Of a stretch of DNA of 64,000 nucleotides, positions 1 to 10,931 are shown one piece after another. The stretch is from Portulaca oleracea (lineage: Eukaryota > Streptophyta > Magnoliopsida > Caryophyllales > Portulacaceae): positions 45,526,269 to 45,590,268 of the forward strand of contig CM055874.1 of the NCBI GenBank assembly GCA_029582165.1, in the 5' to 3' direction. Under the pieces are notes generated by a model. The model saw only the letters and a list, made by a program, of their open reading frames with translations, searched no databases and was not told where the DNA came from. The translations under genes were made by a program, and so were the position numbers. Each line of letters begins with the position of its first letter. Position 1 is the first letter of the stretch.

Positions 1-95
1 CTATGCTAAATGGATTTATTAGTTTATCTTTTATTACTTAGTTGCAGTGTGAAGTTGGTCATTGATTGCCTATTTGCCTCTGTTACTGCTTTCAG

Positions 96-3000
96 CTATG
101 GACCTTGTCAGACTCCAACGCTTGGATTTTGTGTACAACGCTATTTGAATATGAACACTTTCAAGCCAGAAAAGTTTTGGGCGGTACATCCTTACATTGT
201 GCACAAAGGCTATGAGCTGAAGCTGGAGTGGGAGCGCGAAAAATTGTTTGATATGGATGTAAATGCACCACATTTAACATTTCAAGCTGTGAACTACACT
301 TAAATATTGTTGTATATGGAACATGTTATGATGAAGTTAATTTCTTGTCCAGGTTTCCCTTATGTTTCAAAAATTGGTGATGGAGGATGGTATGCTCAAT
401 GTGGTCAATTTTTATCAGAAACAAGAGCACAAGAGTCGCCCTGCTGGTTTGAATACAGTGAATCTCCTAAAGGTCGGTCCTCCCCTTTTCTGGTCCCTAT
501 GTGAATTGAAGATGGGGCTTACAATACTTTCCTTTATGACTTTCTGGTTCTTTTAAGTGAATATATGACTGTAAACTTTTTCCCTTGATAGTATCTGATA
601 TATAGAGACAGGAGGAATTTCTAGTCGTATCTTATAGCTAATGAATTTCATCAGTGTTTGATCTGTCCTCGGTCTTTAGTATCTTTCGATTCATTCCCGA
701 CGAACCTTCATGTTTGGAAACTTAATTCTCCAAGATTGGGTGCTTAATATTCTACCTCTGTGCTATATTAGTTGTAGGGTGTAAGGGATTTTGCTTATTT
801 GTCTCTTAAAACATTGCTAATCGGTGGTATACTGGTATTCTATCTGTTGCTTATGCTATGAATATATATATATATATATATTTTCCAGCGTGCTTGATTG
901 TGTTTACCTGGATTGGAATATTGTAATTCTGGTTACGTTCCTTATAAGGAGGCCACTTTGTGGGGAAGGATCATGACACATCGCTGTAATTTTCTTCAGG
1001 TTGCTTCCAGTGCGATGGGCTTCGCGCCGCAAGTGGCAATGCAAATAGCAGAAAGGCTGTATACACAAGGTTTCATCAGGTAGGGAAAGCACAACGATGC
1101 TGTCCATAGATCAAATAATTTTGTGGATCCCCAGTACTTGCAACTTTCAAATGTACTTTGATATCTTTGTTTTTTGAACCATGATCACTTTAAAAAATGT
1201 TCTGGGAGGGAAAAAAATACTATCTCAAATTTGCATATAGTGGGTTGACTGAATTGAATGTTGGTGCCATTAGATAATTTGTCAGTATAAATCTTAAAGA
1301 AGAGTTTCCTTTGGTGTTGTATGATCATCAAGTATTTATTGACTTGTTGATTGAATTGAATGTTGATGCCACTAGATGATAATCCATGTGTTCCTTTTTC
1401 TTGCAAAATGATTGCCATTTCCTCTTGCATTCTTAAATGTAAGTCAAGGGTGCGTTTGGTAGAATCCTGGGAAAGATTTTCATGGGAAAAACTTTCCATG
1501 TAACAATTTTCCCTAACCCGCACGGAAAAAAGTTTTCTGAGTTGAGAGTGAAATATCAAACATTTCCATCCACTAAGTTCAACCAACATAGGAAAATTTG
1601 TGAACTTGGAAAAGTTATCAACTTTCTTAGGAAAGTTTTCCAAGCAAACGCACCATAAGTATAACCAAACATGAAAACATATGCCAATTTGGGAAAGGTG
1701 ACTAACACTTCCCGGAAAGTTTTCCGACCAAACGAGCCACAAGTGGTCTGTGTTGTGTGTTTGTTTGATGGTGTAGATGCACTCTCTCTCCAAAAGGTCC
1801 AAAGTTTTACCAATTGGAAACCCCAAAATAGAAATGGTTTATAATTCTAGAATGGATGTTATTGGCCCTAATATTTCATGGTGGTTCTGCAGTTATCCTC
1901 GTACAGAAAGTACAGCGTACCCTTCTTCATTTGATTTCCGAGGTACACTTGAAGCACAAAAGAGTAATCCTGTGTGGGGCGGTTATGTACAACAACTACT
2001 GGCTTTAGGGTACCAAAAGCCACGTCAAGGAACGGATGTAGGTGATCATCCGCCCATCACACCAATGCGTTCAGCAACAGAAGAGATGCTAGGATATGAT
2101 GCTTGGAAGCTGTATCAGTATGTTTGCCAGCATTTTATTGGGACTGTCTCTCCGGACTGCAAATATATAAGGTAGGAACCTTTTTCCTCATTCTTTTGTT
2201 GTACTCCTTGCGGGCCATTTGATATATGTGGGTGTTGAAGAGTGGGAATTGGGATAAGAATAATAGGAAATCGAATTCCCATTGTTTGTTTTACGGGAAT
2301 TGAGAAAAATAAGGGAATGAGAATGGGAACAACACTCATCAGTTCCTACTATTCTATTATCATGTGGTTATGGCAATTGAAATGGAAATTCATTGATCTA
2401 CATAAAATTCTAATATTATTTCTTCATTAAATTGTCGTGATCTATCTGCTTTAAATTTATTAGATTATCCAACAACTAATGAAGGGTATCTGAGTAGTTA
2501 CTAGTTATTTAATTATTTTATATGTTAGTCTGACTTGAATTACCAAATACCAAATATGAAACTGGGAATTCATAAAAAAATTTCTGTTCACATTGAATTT
2601 CTGTTCACATTCTTTCTACAAATTCTTATTCTTTATTCTCATTATGAATTCTCATCTCAAATACCAAACGTCCTGTAACTCCTGTTGATAGTTTTGTTCA
2701 CAATGTTTGTATGTGAAACATGGACTCACGCCCTGTTCTTTTGTCAAGTAAGGAGTGTAAGTAAAGTAGGGAAAGGTAAGTAAAGTAGGAAAGGTAAGTA
2801 AGCTTTTGTAAGTGTAGGTAGGTCATATCAGTCACATTATTTATTAAAATATATGAAAATTGGAATAAGGTAGTGTGAGTAAGGTAAGTCACGTCAGTCA
2901 CAATGCTTGTTAAATATGTGAACTTGTTAAATATATATTATATAAGGTATTTTAGATAGTGTAAGTAAGGTAAGTAAAAGTAGGTAAAGTAAGGAAGGTA

Positions 3001-6000
3001 AGTAAAAGTTTACTTACTAGCCCAAAGAACTGTGGTGGCCGGTGGGATTGGATGTAACTTTGCCATGCAAAGCTCTGGCCAGTTTTTGGTGTAAAGTACC
3101 ATGAGTCATATATACCACTTCCCAATGTTGATTCATATTTGTCTACTCGTAATATGACCATGTCAGTAATATTCCAGGTCAAAGGTTGAATTTTCAAGTG
3201 GAGGAGAATCCTTTCATTGTACAGGACAGTATGTCACAGCCGAAGGATTTACGTCAATTATGCCATGGTTGGCTATAAGTGAGAAAAAGCTTCCTGAATT
3301 TACGAAGGGAGAGAAAATAAAAATCTCGAAAGTTGAACTATACGAGGTAATTATCGAAGCTCTTGAGATTTATTGCGTGATGATACTTTTGCACTTGCAT
3401 GTTATACTTGAAGCAATGCGTGGCTTTCATTCTGTTAAAGCTTAGGTGGTCTTGCCTCACATTATTACTTGTGTCAACCTATGTCCTGTCAGACCGGTCC
3501 TTGTCCTCTCACTTGAAAGTTGAAGCATTGCTGATTGCTTTCGATTTTGAAGTTTTCAGCAGTTTTGGTATTAGGTTGCTAAAAAAGCTTGGATAATTGC
3601 CTTCAGCTTACAGCATTTTCAGCACTTTCACAAAACTGGTAAAAATGTGGATGGATAATAGCCTTTAGTTTTCAGGATTTTTGGCATTTTCCATGAGTTC
3701 ATCTAAACTATGGATGGTAGTCTTTAGTTTTAAAAGTTTTAGTATTTTCCAATAATTGGTCAACCTGAAAGCAGGAAATATGAATTAAATTTGTGGGTAC
3801 ATATTTACTCTTTTGATTTGAGGGCTTTGTGGATAATGCGTAAAACTAGATGAATTCTGTGCTATGGCCTGTGGGTGGCAAACTTTGTGACCTAACAGTG
3901 TTCTTGCTTTGGAAATTGTAGGGAACCACTTCACCCCCTGATTACCTCACAGAAAGTGAAGTAATCTCCCTCATGGAAAAGCATGGAATAGGCACTGATG
4001 CATCTATCCCGGTCCACATTAACAACATATGTGAGCGAAACTATGTGCAGGTTAGCATCTTTTCCCCCGTGCCTTGCTGATGCCATATTTTTTGTCTTCT
4101 GATTTATTATCTTTGTTGACTTCTGTTTCATATTGCAGGTGCAAAGTGGGCGGAGGTTGGTTCCCACTGCTTTGGGTATCACCCTTGTAAGAGGTTACCA
4201 ATGTATTGATCCAGATCTTTGTTTGCCTGACATCCGTAGTTTTATTGAGCATCAGATTACTCTTATTGCCAAGGGTCAGGCAGATCATTCACTTGTTGTG
4301 AAGCATGTTTTGGAGCAATTTATGCAGAAATTTGTGTATTTTGTTAAGCAGGTCAGTGTGCTACCATCTCCGTCACAGTTCACACCTGACTTTCTCTGAA
4401 TTATTTATTTTTATTATTTATAGAATTTTTTTTTTTTGTGCGTGTGTGTGTGTGTGTGTTTGGGGGGGGGGGGGGGGGATTGTGGATGGAGTTCAGATGT
4501 ATAGTTCATACGTCTATATTGCTAGGAGGCACTCTCAAAGAAGTCGCTTTATAGTTGTGAACTTATGTATTATGTGAACATTCAAGAATAATTTTCTGAC
4601 AAAATATGTCTTAACGGTAGTTGACAGGTTATTTTCATTTGTATTTGTCTCAGACAAGCCGAGGGAGGAAGAACAAAGATGTCTTTACATGACTGTATAT
4701 AAATTGGGAGGGGTGTTTAACTGATTTATACTGTATATTCTTTCCTAAGGTCATTCACAACTCTACAATCTTCTTGTCACTCGAGGGAATCATTTGGCTT
4801 TCTGCAGTGCTATGTGAAGCTTTCATATATCAATTGTCTCCTTCAAACATACCTTGGTTTTAACTTTTGCAGATTGAAAATATGGATGTGCTATTTGAAG
4901 CTCAATTCTCTCCACTGTCAGAATCAGGGCGTGCAATGAGTAAATGTGGAAAATGTTTGCGCTATATGAAGTATATCTCTCCTCAACCACCGCGTCTCTA
5001 CTGTGGTACATGTGAAGATGTCTATTACCTTCCCCAAAAGGGCTCTATCAAGGTTTCCTCACCATCCCTTCTGTTGTTTAGGTTACTACACCAGTTATAT
5101 CTAGGGTCTATTTGTTCTGATGAGAAAATGGGTTCTTTGCGTATTGGTTTCTTTCTGAAGTTTTACTAAAATATAGGGAAGGGAAATATTGGAAAATCGT
5201 TTCTTTAGTGAGAAATTAAATGACAGTTGCCCATGCTTTTTCGGGTCAGGCCAGGTTTATGATCATACCCCATTTTGTTCGGGCGGGACAAAATCTTGCC
5301 AGCTCTACAATTAGCTTATTTTTCTTGAATGACATGTACACATTCAAGGCCTCTAGACTAGAATTTTGCTAGAAACTTATTCGCCGTAGAAAAAATAAAG
5401 TCTTTCAATAGTCTAGGCTCTTCATCTTCGAGACTTTTGACCTAGTTCACGGCCCTGTTTTCCTTACTTTACACATTTGGTGCAGCTTTACAAAGAACTC
5501 GTTTGCCCCTTGGACAACTTCGAGCTTGTTCTCTTCTCAATCCCTGGCCCTGAAGGGAAGTCATTCCCTCTGTGCCCTTACTGCTACAACAACCCCCCTT
5601 TTGAAAATGTGGACGCGCTCTTTGGTGCCTCTAAAGCCGGTGGCCAGGGCAAGGGAGCTGGGATGCCCTGCTCCCTCTGCCCACATCCAACATGCCGTCA
5701 TTCTCTGATATCCCAGGGAGTGTGTGCTTGTCCCGAGTGCAGTGGGACCCTCGTCCTCGACCCGGTTAGTGCTCCCAAGTGGAGGCTCCACTGCAACATG
5801 TGCAACTGCCTCGTGTTTCTGCCCCAAGGGGCCCACCGCATCTCAACCACCAAAGACCGCTGCCATGACTGCGACTCCACCATTGTCGAGGTTGACTTCA
5901 ACAAAAACAACACCCCTTTGGCCGACGGTGCCACGTTGTATTCTGGGTGTATTCTGTGTGACGAGCTCTTGCATTCCTTGATCGAGATGAAGCACGGGAA

Positions 6001-6112
6001 ATCGTCCTTCAGGCGGTTTGGAGGGAGGGGCAGAGGAAGGGGAAGAGGAAGAGGCAGGCGAGGTGGTGGAAGGAGGAATGTCGATCCCAAGATGAGCTTT
6101 CGTGACTTTTGA
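96..6112 (+). CDS. TOP3B: DNA topoisomerase III-beta (TOP3B), 3' part of gene, 9 exons in window
   Basis: Type IA topoisomerase, which cuts and passes single DNA (and, in TOP3B, RNA) strands through a 5'-phosphotyrosine intermediate. Exons read from GT-AG borders: 96-258, 353-472, 1000-1079, 1893-2171, 3178-3346, 3922-4050, 4139-4351, 4873-5052, 5486-6112. They join in frame to about 652 codons ending at TGA 6110-6112. The catalytic tyrosine is in SYPRTES at the start of the 1893 exon (TAT 1894-1896). The C-terminus has the TOP3B-type run of CxxC zinc ribbons (CGKC...[36 protein letters not shown]), then a GRGRGR-rich tail and the ending DPKMSFRDF. The N-terminal Toprim domain must lie left of the window. 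No lesion is seen. Introns carry MITE-like elements. The family assignment is firm; the exon borders are by eye. Confidence 0.93.
1450..1655. mobile_element. MITE-like element in a TOP3B intron
   Basis: Lies in the intron between the 1000 and 1893 exons. The left end GGGTGCGTTTGGTAG and the right end CCAAGCAAACGCACC form terminal inverted repeats, and the interior is rich in paired GGAAAA/TTTTCC words that would fold back. No coding capacity. The GGGTGYGTTTGG end resembles the element at 26686. The flanking target duplication is not clear, so superfamily is uncertain (Tourist-like is the best guess). Confidence 0.5.
2210..2685. mobile_element. MITE-like element in a TOP3B intron
   Basis: Non-coding block with ends GGGCCATTTGATA and (reverse complement) GGACGTTTGGTAT. 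Repeated words built on GGAATTGAGAA / GAATTCTCAT run in opposite orientations in the two halves. It looks like a small non-autonomous DNA transposon. Boundaries are approximate, and no target duplication was established. Confidence 0.4.
2728..3045. mobile_element. MITE-like repeat with GTAAGTAAAG iterations
   Basis: The left end GCCCTGTTCTTTTG and the right end CCAAAGAACTGTGG are imperfect inverted repeats. The interior holds many copies of GTAAGTAAAGTAGG-like words on both sides. It lies in the intron ahead of the 3178 exon. Probably a non-autonomous DNA element; family not determined. Confidence 0.4.
4430..4479 (+). repeat. Short T, GT and poly-G runs
   Basis: A run of T is followed by (GT)n and then a G-run of more than ten bases (about 4461-4478), inside a TOP3B intron. 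Simple-sequence DNA; the G-run is an obvious place for length error in sequencing. Confidence 0.8.
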
Positions 6113-6480
6113 TTGCGACTGTGTTAAGGAGTGTTTGTGTAGTGTTTTGTATCAGTAACATTTTGTTTTGTTGTGCACTATTTCTGATGTAGCTGAGACT
6201 TGAGAGGGGGATGTGGTGGTGCTTTGTATTTTTTTTATGTGTTTTGTAGTTTGATTTTGTTTCAAACTAGCAAAGTCTTGAGGAATGCTGAGAATCTATC
6301 GTCAGTTGGCTGATGTTCATAGTCATTGCTTACCATGGAATCAGAGGAAAGACAGATACGTCATTGGATAACAACTTTTATGATGTGTTGTTTGGTAGTT
6401 TGGCGGAAAAAAAAAATACATTGATGGAATGTAAAAATGTACCATCCCATGCTATTGAGCTAAGCTCATTGGCATTTTAG
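6113..6480. other. TOP3B 3' flank and intergenic DNA
   Basis: T- and G-rich sequence after the TOP3B stop, expected to hold the 3' UTR. No ORF of note and no recognisable element up to the GT47 relic at 6481. Confidence 0.5.
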
Positions 6481-6790
6481 ATCGAATCAAAAGTCGACTG
6501 CCTTGTCCATGAATCCCCCGGTGGCTGGAGGCAAAAATCAGACCCCATGAAAGTCTTGATTATATTCATTCGCCTACCAGACAAGTCATTGTTGACACAG
6601 CTAGGCATCTTGCACATTGATGATTTTCTTCACTGAGTCATTTAGCTCCTCCCTTATTGAGTCACTCATATTAGGCCGAGGGGCCTCACTTAAGGGAAAA
6701 AGGTACCACCTTTTTTTCACCTGACTCGATCTTGCCACTCAATCACCTCGAGTCACTTGAGGGATAGAAATGGGTTTGAAGTGACCCGAC
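6481..6790 (-). pseudogene. Degenerate second copy of GT47 (MUR3-like) C-terminal region
   Basis: Reads alongside 7285-7580 of the neighbouring GT47 gene base by base, with many substitutions and small indels. Examples are ATCGAATCAAAAGTCGACTG against GATCGAGTCAAAAATGGACC, and the shared stretch around CCCCCGGTGGCTGGAGGCAAAA. It covers the conserved GDS.TRRS.FDS block and the region before it. No open frame remains. It is best explained as the relic of a tandem GT47 duplicate. Confidence 0.7.
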
Positions 6791-6903
6791 TAACCCGAGA
6801 TGACCCAAATTTACCCTCATTTAACAAAGAGTAAAGAGGCGAGAAACCTGAGCCGAACGACCCATTTGCGAGGTCTAAATTCTCTCCTTCCTGTAGCAGC
6901 TAA

Positions 6904-7601
6904 TTAACCCTTCCTGCTCAACAGGTTTAATTTTGAGCTCTCGGGAAGGTTTTTCCTGGGGTATTTTCCTTTTCGAATCAGCCTCCTTGTGCCCTCAATC
7001 CTCTCAAGCACATTCTTGATACTTATATCGAATGCGTCTTCAATTCTGTCCAGCTTATTCTTGGCATATATGATCCTCGGGATCAATCCAATCACCTCCT
7101 CCCTCATGGCACTAACTTCCTCCTCAGGAACCCCAGACAAAACCTCCTCCACACTAACACTCCCATTGCTGAACCCTTCCGAGGGTAAAAAAACGGAGTA
7201 CTTTCTGTAGTCCTTAGGTAAATGCCACAAGTACTGAAAGTAGGCCGATCCCCGGTGGAAGAAAACCGGGATACACCCAGCCAAGATCGAGTCAAAAATG
7301 GACCGCCTCGTGAGGGAGTCCCCTGGTGGCTGCAGGCAAAACTCGGCCCCCATAAAAGTCTCAATTATATACGATGGACTAGCACAGTCCTCCTTATTCA
7401 CACAGCTGAGCAGCTTACATTTCGGTGAGTTGCTACACTGAGTTATGAGCTCCCCTCTGATCGAATTCGGCCTAGGGGCCCCACCAAAGGCGAAAAGATA
7501 CCGTCTCTTCGCCTTCCTAACCGTGTTTTGCCACTCAACCACCTCAGAGTCGCTCGAGGGTGGAAATAGGTCGGATATGGGACCGCGAACTCGTTCCTCC
7601 T
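6904..7601 (-). pseudogene. GT47 exostosin-like glycosyltransferase (MUR3/KATAMARI1-like), C-terminal part
   Basis: C-terminal half of a Golgi xyloglucan galactosyltransferase-type protein. Visible motifs are FAGGAPRPNS-like (here FAFGGAPRPN), SIRGELITQC, FCLQPPGDSLTRRSIFDS, ILAGCIPVFFHRGSAY and WHLPKDYRKYSVF, all typical of plant GT47. It begins inside [13 protein letters not shown]. There the frame is broken by a single missing base at the GGG run 7558-7560 (plus strand), so PYPTYFHP and SSDSEVVEW lie in different frames. It is the continuation of the N-terminal part at 13681-14411 on the same strand. Organellar DNA lies between them, so no normal protein can be made. ORF predictions starting at 7791 run into plastid-derived sequence and are artefacts. 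Confidence 0.88.
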
Positions 7602-7845
7602 GAAACTCGGACAGAAAAAGATTGCAGTCAGTTTGATAATGATCGAGTGACATTGCTTCTTCGGCCCGAACTAAGGAATCCCTTAGATATATATGATGAA
7701 AAATGGATCTTGTTCTATCCTTGATCATAGATTTCTCTATGAAAAATATGAATCGGAATTGGAAGAAGGGGAAGGAGCCCTCGACCCGCAACAGATAGAG
7801 GAGGATTTATTCAATCACATAGTTTGGGCTCAACGAATATGGAAC
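7602..7845 (+). pseudogene. ycf2: Plastid ycf2 fragment
   Basis: The plus-strand translation contains [15 protein letters not shown], then [36 protein letters not shown] and [10 protein letters not shown], which I recognise as an internal part of the plastid Ycf2 protein. An extra ATAT at about 7688-7692 shifts the frame between RNPLD and MKNGSC. Similarity stops after IWNP (about 7845). A short non-functional fragment, either captured first by the mitochondrial genome or taken straight from the plastid. Confidence 0.85.
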
Positions 7846-7947
7846 CCCCGGGAAAGGGGGGCAAAAGGGGAAAGGCGCAACTACCTACCATAGGCGGGGG
7901 TAAGCCCAGAAGCTTTGCTGCTTTTTGAATAGTCGATAGAGGGGCTT

Positions 7948-8530
7948 TTATTTTACGGCAAGGGGTAAGCCCAGCCTTCGCCGGAACTTATCCTCCGTAA
8001 AGTGTAAGTAGAATTCCCGGTATATTTGGGAATCTCTACCCTCCTGGTTTAGCTGCTGAATGAAGTCATTTAGCCTTCCCTCCAGGATCTGCCCGTTGAC
8101 ATCCTTCACTTTATTTTCCAGGAATTCATGGGCTTCCCGGCGGATGTCCCCGTCTTTTTTAATGAGGCAAAAGTTTGAGGATATGCTCGAGCTTTGGCTC
8201 ATTAAGTATTAGGTCGTGGAGTCTATCTTGCAATAGACCCTCCTTCTCCAATACCCTGAAGATCAAAGCTCTCGATATCATAAATTAAAAGGTAATCATC
8301 CGGTGATCTCGCCTGATTTAAGTGATCCCGAACAATTTCTTCATATTCCTCCTCCCGGGTTTGGGGGGGAATTAAGTAATAGAGCTTGTTCTCCAGCGCC
8401 CGTATCCGATCATAAAGTTGCCGCTCGCTCGTTTTCGGCCTCATGGGCGCGATACGTAGCGAGGGACTCGTTGATCGAGGGTGCCACCTCCCCGCGCGGG
8501 GTGATCACCTGCTCCCGACGAGACTTCTAA
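7948..8530 (-). pseudogene. Decayed mitochondrial-type ORF of unknown function
   Basis: Minus strand, about 190 codons spread over frames. Pieces include SRREQVITPRGEVAPSINES, then RQLYDRIRALENKLYYLIPP, YLLIYDIESFDLQ, GLLQDRLHDLILNEPKLEHI and IRREAHEFLENKVKDVNGQI, ending RRLGLPLAVK before a stop at 7948. At least three frame changes (near 8430, 8240 and 8175) break it. Charged, helical and coiled-coil-like in composition, with no catalytic motif visible. It resembles unidentified ORFs annotated in plant mitochondrial genomes, but I cannot name it. Confidence 0.5.
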
Positions 8531-8892
8531 ATGAAATAAAGTTAGACCGGAAAGGTAAACTCCTTGACCCCTTAGACAAGAGCGCAAGGCCTAACTAGGT
8601 TCTAAACCTTAACTACCTGCAGCTGATTTTTCCCACTCACGGGGTACAATGCCTTTTCGCTATTGGCGAGGGTCGATAAGTGAGCGCCTCCTCTCTACCT
8701 TTACTTTAGATAACCACTATTGTGAAAAAACTAGCTATGATCCCACAGATAAGAAGATGCTCCGAAGCTTAAGGATCGGTTTATATATACGCTCAATCGG
8801 GGATGCGAGCGAATTCCCCGATCAAGTGGATGATAAAGAAGCATAATACAAGCTACTCTCCTTAATGAGGAAGAGCTCTTTATGGTTTAACT

Positions 8893-9400
8893 TTACCACC
8901 ATCCGAAATGGCGAAACCGATTGGCGGAAGCACCCATGAAAGATTCCCCCTTTTCTTACGCGCAATTCCCCTCTTTCGGTAAGCATCCAGTATCTCATCA
9001 AATGAACATTTCTCTAAGCTTATCCTGTAGTTTATACGTTGTTTGAAAGCTGCTTCAAGGATCCAACGAATAGCTAAGGTTTGTTGACGATCCCTGGCTA
9101 CAATCCCGGGGACATCATAAATAGTACCTGCTACTCTTACTTTTTCAACTTTGCATATGGGCTTGATATTCTCTACGGCGTCACCATAAGTTTGATTACA
9201 TTGCCTTCAGTTCGAGATAGGCGATGAAAAGTTTGATAAACAATAGCACGAACCCTCGTTCTTTTACCTTCTTTCATGTTAAAGTTTACCAATTTCTTGA
9301 TCAATTGTTTTTGCTCACTATCTAAGCCCCCCATATAACTGAGAATTTCCGAGCAATTGGAAGCAGCTCCGGCACCCATTGATTTTGCACCTTCTAACAT
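8893..9400 (-). pseudogene. rps7: Mitochondrial rps7 pseudogene fused to atp9 5' end
   Basis: From the rps7 ATG (9334): [18 protein letters not shown], then [20 protein letters not shown], clearly mitochondrial ribosomal protein S7. One base is missing near 9183 (LMV to TP-stop). Reading continues in the next frame as [33 protein letters not shown] and RWILEAAFK, and a further shift near the end gives the expected ending WW-stop at 8893. Upstream and in frame, 9362-9400 encodes [13 protein letters not shown], the atp9 N-terminus, preceded by a possible atp9 leader. So this is a chimeric atp9-rps7 reading frame, now broken in the nuclear copy. Confidence 0.85.
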
Positions 9401-10690
9401 AATAATTGGAGATCATTCTCGTAATTCACGTTTTTTTTCCTATAGAATTATACTTTGGGGTAGAAATTTCTTAGTAGTAATTAGAGTAGTCTCATTTTTT
9501 CCTCTCTTTACCCGAAGCCTAATATATAGGAAAAGAAAAAGGCCCAAACTTAGAAGTGCTGCACCCCCTTTTCAGGAAAATAGATTCCCCTTTATAAATT
9601 CGAAAAGATTCTTCCCCTCCTTCTTTTTCTCTTGGGCTTTTCCACAACTTAAGGTCAAGCCACCATGGCCGATATCGACATCTCTCTGACTATTTACGAA
9701 ATTTCATTTTAAATAAAAAGTGGCTTGAGCGAATTCTTCCATTGACGTTAAGCTACTCTTCAATGCCATCGGTTCGAGGTATCGCCAGTGACTGATCAGA
9801 AGGAGAGGTTATGAAGCCTCTTTCTTTTCACCGATCATCCAGAAAACTCGTATAAGCCTTTCACCATTCCGCTAATCCCTAGTCCGTCTAAGCGGTCTTT
9901 CAAAGATTTCTCTTTACTGGGGCTGGTCTTTGGTATACCCATTGGCCTTGTGCTATTTCGAAAATAAAATCTTTCGACAAAGAGCAGCTTAAACCTTCAG
10001 TTCACTACGAAGCCAAGCACTAAAGCTTACTGACTTCCTTGATGAAGATAAAATCTAAGCTCTTAATCGACGAAGACCCAGGACGGGTCAACTTCGTGAC
10101 AGAAATATACGAATATAGTAAGAGAATAATGTAATCCTATGCAAGAACTAAAAATATCAGAAAAGAAGAAAGATTGGATTCCTTGGCTAGAATAGCTAAT
10201 AGGATAGCTTCCTTTCTAGCATGCCTTGTGGTGAACTCTAGACTGAGAATTTTTTGTATATTTTGTAACCTTCTGCCCTCTTGTATGAGACTTACAAGAT
10301 GGTACCTTTATAGGTGAGTTCGCGTAATCGTAAGTATCTCTGTGATTTTTTCGCTTTCTCAGAGATTGCCAAGAGGCAATGAAATTTACTTTCAGTTGAC
10401 AGTTATACCTCTTTATTTTCTCTTTTTCTCAGTCTATCGACAATTGTAAGAAAAGAACATTCACCCTTCACAGTGTATTTCCATAATTTTTCGTTGTTCG
10501 ATGGCATAATATTGCTCAAGCATATTGTTTCACATCATAACGAGTTCAGGGCTCCGCCCCTCTCCTTGTAAGTCGAGTCACTTGTAAGTACCTTATGAGG
10601 AACAATATACTCTATGAGGCTGTTGTTTATTCCTATAATAAGATATTATTTCGTTTAAGAGACTCAATGAATCGTATACCAGGCAATCTG
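9401..10690. other. Unassigned organellar-style sequence
   Basis: Non-coding stretch of the insert. It begins with the presumed atp9 leader (reverse strand, near 9401-9440) and continues with mitochondrial intergenic-like DNA. No rRNA, tRNA or intact ORF was recognised. Confidence 0.5.
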
Positions 10691-10931
10691 CCGAACACTC
10701 GCAATGAGTCTATGCCCTGAACTAGGTGAGAAAGTAACAATCCCATATGAAGAGATTGGTGTGTCGAATCGTTTGATATATAAAAAGAAGTTGTTAGAGT
10801 ATATGAAGCAGGACATCCTTCTCCTAGGTGGAATAATGCAAAAAGAACTCCGTCATACGATGCTTACCTATAATATAAAGCCACTAAGCACTTTTAGCGA
10901 CCAGTCAGTCTTGTTCGATGTTAAACGCTGA
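10690..10931 (+). pseudogene. Fragment resembling mitochondrial linear-plasmid family B DNA polymerase (dpo)
   Basis: A 75-codon open frame from 10704 contains LEYMKQDILLLGGIMQKE, matching the YMKQDILLLGGVM motif of the type B DNA polymerases carried by plant mitochondrial linear plasmids and their integrated relics (the 3'-5' exonuclease III region with the YxxxD pattern). The rest of the roughly 1000-residue enzyme is absent. Probably a plasmid fragment captured by the mitochondrial genome before transfer to the nucleus. Recognition rests on one motif. Confidence 0.55.

Noticed and set aside
5561..6090. ORFs on the minus strand and other frames over the last TOP3B exon
   Set aside because: Shadows of the GC-rich exon; the plus frame has clear zinc-ribbon motifs.
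7561..7791. Long ORF start for the C-terminal GT47 part (from 7791)
   Set aside because: The first about 60 codons are antisense of plastid ycf2, and the true GT47 frame is shifted there.
8893..9400. A working male-sterility gene
   Set aside because: The nuclear copy is frameshifted and lacks mitochondrial context; only the chimeric make-up is reported.
9357..9689. 110-codon plus-strand ORF
   Set aside because: Antisense of the atp9/rps7 leader, with no family features.
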